Shown: in pieces, positions 62,572-64,000 of the stretch
Layout of the letters: every line of letters starts with the position of its first letter
Position numbering within the stretch: the first letter of the stretch is position 1
Assembly (NCBI RefSeq): GCF_020400605.1
Contig: NZ_JAINRD010000003.1
Coordinates: forward strand, 372,001-436,000
Length of the DNA stretch: 64,000 bases
Source of the DNA: Streptomyces aculeolatus
Lineage (GTDB): Bacteria; Actinomycetota; Actinomycetes; Streptomycetales; Streptomycetaceae
Direction of reading: 5' to 3'
Notes under the pieces: model-generated
What the model saw: only the letters and a program-made list of their open reading frames with translations
The model's database searches: none
What the model was told of the DNA's origin: nothing
Position numbers and translations under genes: made by a program

Positions 62572-62638
62572 TTCCGTATGATGGAAGTTGAGTTTTGCTA
62601 TATGGAAGCAATCTAGAAGCGGGGCAAGTCGGCGTCAA
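62572..62638 (-). promoter_or_regulatory. gcl promoter with two class B operators
   Basis: On the minus strand, TTGACG (62638-62633), a 17-bp spacer and TAGATT (62615-62610) are followed by a weak site TTCCA-TATAG-CAAAA (62607-62593) and a strong site TTCCA-TCATA-CGGAA (62586-62572). The centres are 21 bp apart, and the first site begins 2 bp after the -10. This is the same geometry as the hyi promoter. Confidence 0.75.
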
Positions 62639-62706
62639 GAGCCGTATTCGTGAGGGATGCTGGAGTGCGGAATCCACCACGCGGCCCCGAACCAGGAGCA
62701 CTTCCC

Positions 62707-63558
62707 ATGCCAGAGAGCGTGCCGGTGCGCTGCCCGGCCTGCCGGCGCGAGCACGCGTACACCCCGAGCACGTTCCCCTGCGCCTGCGGCGCCCCGCTGA
62801 CGCTGCCGCTGCTGCGCGGCGGGGTGCCGGTGGAGCTGAAGCACCGTACGTGGCGGGACTCGTGGGTGTCGGTGCGCTGTCCCGTGTGCGACCGGCGCGA
62901 CGAGTGGCCCCGGCCGGAGCTGTCGTGCGACTGCGGCGCGGTGGTACGGCTGCCGGTGGCCCCCGCGCAGTCCCGCCGCCCGCGCCCGGCCCCGCCGGCC
63001 CCGTCCGCCTCACCGGCCCCACCCGCCCCGCCGGCCGCCGGGGTCCCGCCGGCGCCGCCGGTCCCGCCCGCACCTGCCGCCGCGCCGCCCGCCCCGGGCC
63101 CGCCGGGTCCTCAGGGACCTCAGGGTCCTGTGGGCCCGCCGCCCCGCCCCGCGGAAGCGCCCCGGCGGCCGGCGTTCCGGCCGGTGACGATCCGCAACAC
63201 CGGCGACGCGGTCACCGCCGCCGCGCAGTACCTGCGCTGGCTGGGCTTCACGGACCTGGTGAAGAACGAGGACCGGCCCGCCTCCGGCGTCGACGTGCGC
63301 GGCGCGGGCGTGGTCGCCCACGTCGACCCGACCACGACGCCCACGGCGCTGCGGGACGTCGAGTGCGTGTGGCTCAGCGGCCTGAACGCCTCGGCGGTCG
63401 CCGTCTTCTTCTCCCTCGCCGGCTACACCCGCGAGGCCAGGACCCGGGCCGACGAGCTGCGCCTCCCGCTGTACGTGATGGACCTCACGGGCACCCCGCA
63501 GCCGGTCAACGACCCGGGGGACGAGCTGATCCGCACGGGCGCCGCACGGGCGGGCTGA
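62707..63558 (+). CDS. Zinc-ribbon / collagen-like / Mrr-like restriction-endonuclease-fold protein
   Basis: The 283-aa protein starts at ATG 62707 with AGGAG upstream. Two zinc ribbons come first: C-x2-C pairs in VRCPACRRE with CACGAP, and VRCPVCDRR with CDCGA. A Pro/Ala-rich linker follows (about 85-155) with a short collagen-like run GPPGPQGPQGPVGPP. The C-terminal domain (about 165-275) resembles the Mrr fold: YLRWLGFTDLVKNED, SGVDVRGAGVVAHVD and FFSLAGYTREARTRADEL. The usual Q-x-K catalytic end is AHVD here, so cleavage activity may be lost. The role is unknown. Confidence 0.72.
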   Translation: MPESVPVRCPACRREHAYTPSTFPCACGAPLTLPLLRGGVPVELKHRTWRDSWVSVRCPVCDRRDEWPRPELSCDCGAVVRLPVAPAQSRRPRPAPPAPSASPAPPAPPAAGVPPAPPVPPAPAAAPPAPGPPGPQGPQGPVGPPPRPAEAPRRPAFRPVTIRNTGDAVTAAAQYLRWLGFTDLVKNEDRPASGVDVRGAGVVAHVDPTTTPTALRDVECVWLSGLNASAVAVFFSLAGYTREARTRADELRLPLYVMDLTGTPQPVNDPGDELIRTGAARAG

Positions 63559-63742
63559 GCGCGCCGAGGACGGCCACGCGGCGCTTACGGGCCGGGCCCC
63601 GCCCGGCGGGCGGGCGGCGGGCAACCGGCGGGCGAGGGGCCGGGCGACCAAAGTATGCGGTCGGGCCGCCGCGGTCGTACGAAGGTCTCGGCCCCCGCCG
63701 CGAGGGGCACCGCATCCACCGGGCGGCCGTAGATTGGCCGGT

Positions 63743-64000
63743 ATGCCCCGCACCGTCCCGAAGACCGCTGCCGCCCCCGGGCCCCGCGCCGGCCGGACCC
63801 GGCGGGACCGGTTCGCCGACGCCGGCCTGGTCCTCTTCGCCGGGGCCTTCTCGTTCATGTCCGCCGACTCGGCGCTGCCGGAGGGCGGCGCCGGCGCCTC
63901 GGAGAACGTGCTCTTCGCCGAGGCCGTGGCCGCCGCCGTGGCCTGCCTGGCGCTGCTGCTGCGCCGCCGGTGGCCCGTGCCGCTCGCGGTGGCGCTGCTC
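63743..64000 (+). CDS. Sensor histidine kinase, N-terminal part
   Basis: 86 codons are visible before the window ends. A basic start (RAGRTRRDRFADAG) leads into two hydrophobic helices (LVLFAGAFSFMS and a second one around VAAAVACLALLLRRR, then PLAVALL). This is the usual N-terminus of Streptomyces NarL-type membrane sensor kinases. TAGATT lies 7 nt before the ATG, so a leaderless transcript is likely. The kinase domain is outside the window, so the class is a likely guess. Confidence 0.55.
   Translation, partial: MPRTVPKTAAAPGPRAGRTRRDRFADAGLVLFAGAFSFMSADSALPEGGAGASENVLFAEAVAAAVACLALLLRRRWPVPLAVALL

Noticed and set aside
1..64000. CRISPR arrays, tRNA or rRNA genes, prophage, complete insertion sequences
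   Set aside because: No regularly spaced repeats, cloverleaf-like segments, rRNA sequence, phage structural genes or transposase were seen on reading both strands; only one MITE-like element was found.

Overview
This is a high-GC actinomycete chromosome segment, almost certainly Streptomyces or a close relative. Signs of this are the extreme third-position GC, long antisense open frames, SapB-type lanthipeptide genes, F420-type LLM oxidoreductases, Streptomyces-type van genes and many overlapping ATGA/GTGA gene junctions. No rRNA, tRNA, CRISPR array, prophage or full-length transposon was seen. The gene order sugar ABC transporter, ROK kinase, GntR, Gfo/Idh, KDG kinase/KDPG aldolase, allantoin genes, malate synthase resembles what I recall of the S. 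coelicolor SCO62xx region; this is from memory, not a search.

Layout. 1-1.1 kb: start of an inositol monophosphatase-family gene and a divergent sirtuin. 1.2-15.5 kb: reductive pyrimidine catabolism in two blocks. One is permease, LLM oxidoreductase and dihydropyrimidinase; the other is beta-ureidopropionase and aminotransferase. They are separated by a complete class III lanthipeptide cluster (LanKC, 38-aa precursor, two ABC half-transporters, RamR-like regulator). Both pyrimidine blocks carry the same TCTAC-N4-GTAGA inverted repeat upstream. 15.6-24.6 kb: mixed genes, including a repeat-bearing hypothetical, a GntR regulator, a secreted SGNH hydrolase, exonuclease III and a ROK glucokinase. 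24.9-32.8 kb: a sugar ABC transporter whose ATPase gene ends exactly at a 194-bp MITE-like element, a GntR regulator divergent from an inositol-dehydrogenase-like gene, and KDG kinase plus KDPG aldolase. 33-46.8 kb: GH84 glycosidase, then allantoinase/allantoicase, an AllR-like IclR regulator, MocA-like protein, malate synthase, 8-oxoguanine deaminase, and the uricase/HIU hydrolase/OHCU decarboxylase set. 46.9-51.8 kb: FAD monooxygenase and NarL-type two-component genes, one of which has a duplicated 3' end. 51.9-58.7 kb: a vancomycin-resistance-type cluster (vanS, vanK, a second murF, vanHAX) in which vanR survives only as a 32-codon remnant. 58.8-62.6 kb: hydroxypyruvate isomerase, tartronate semialdehyde reductase and, convergent, glyoxylate carboligase. 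62.7-64 kb: a zinc-ribbon/Mrr-like protein and the start of a sensor kinase.

How it works together. Urate is taken through HIU, OHCU, allantoin, allantoate and ureidoglycolate to glyoxylate. Glyoxylate is then used by malate synthase or by the Gcl/Hyi/GlxR route. Two palindromes tie these genes together: TCAAC-N5-GTTGA (allantoinase, malate synthase, urate operon) and TTCCR-N5-YGGAA (gcl, hyi, malate synthase). Both sit on or beside recognisable -35/-10 elements. In the van cluster, vanK, murF and vanH share near-identical promoters in which the -10 lies exactly 6 nt before the start codon, so the mRNAs should be leaderless. The dedicated regulator of these promoters appears to be deleted at this locus.
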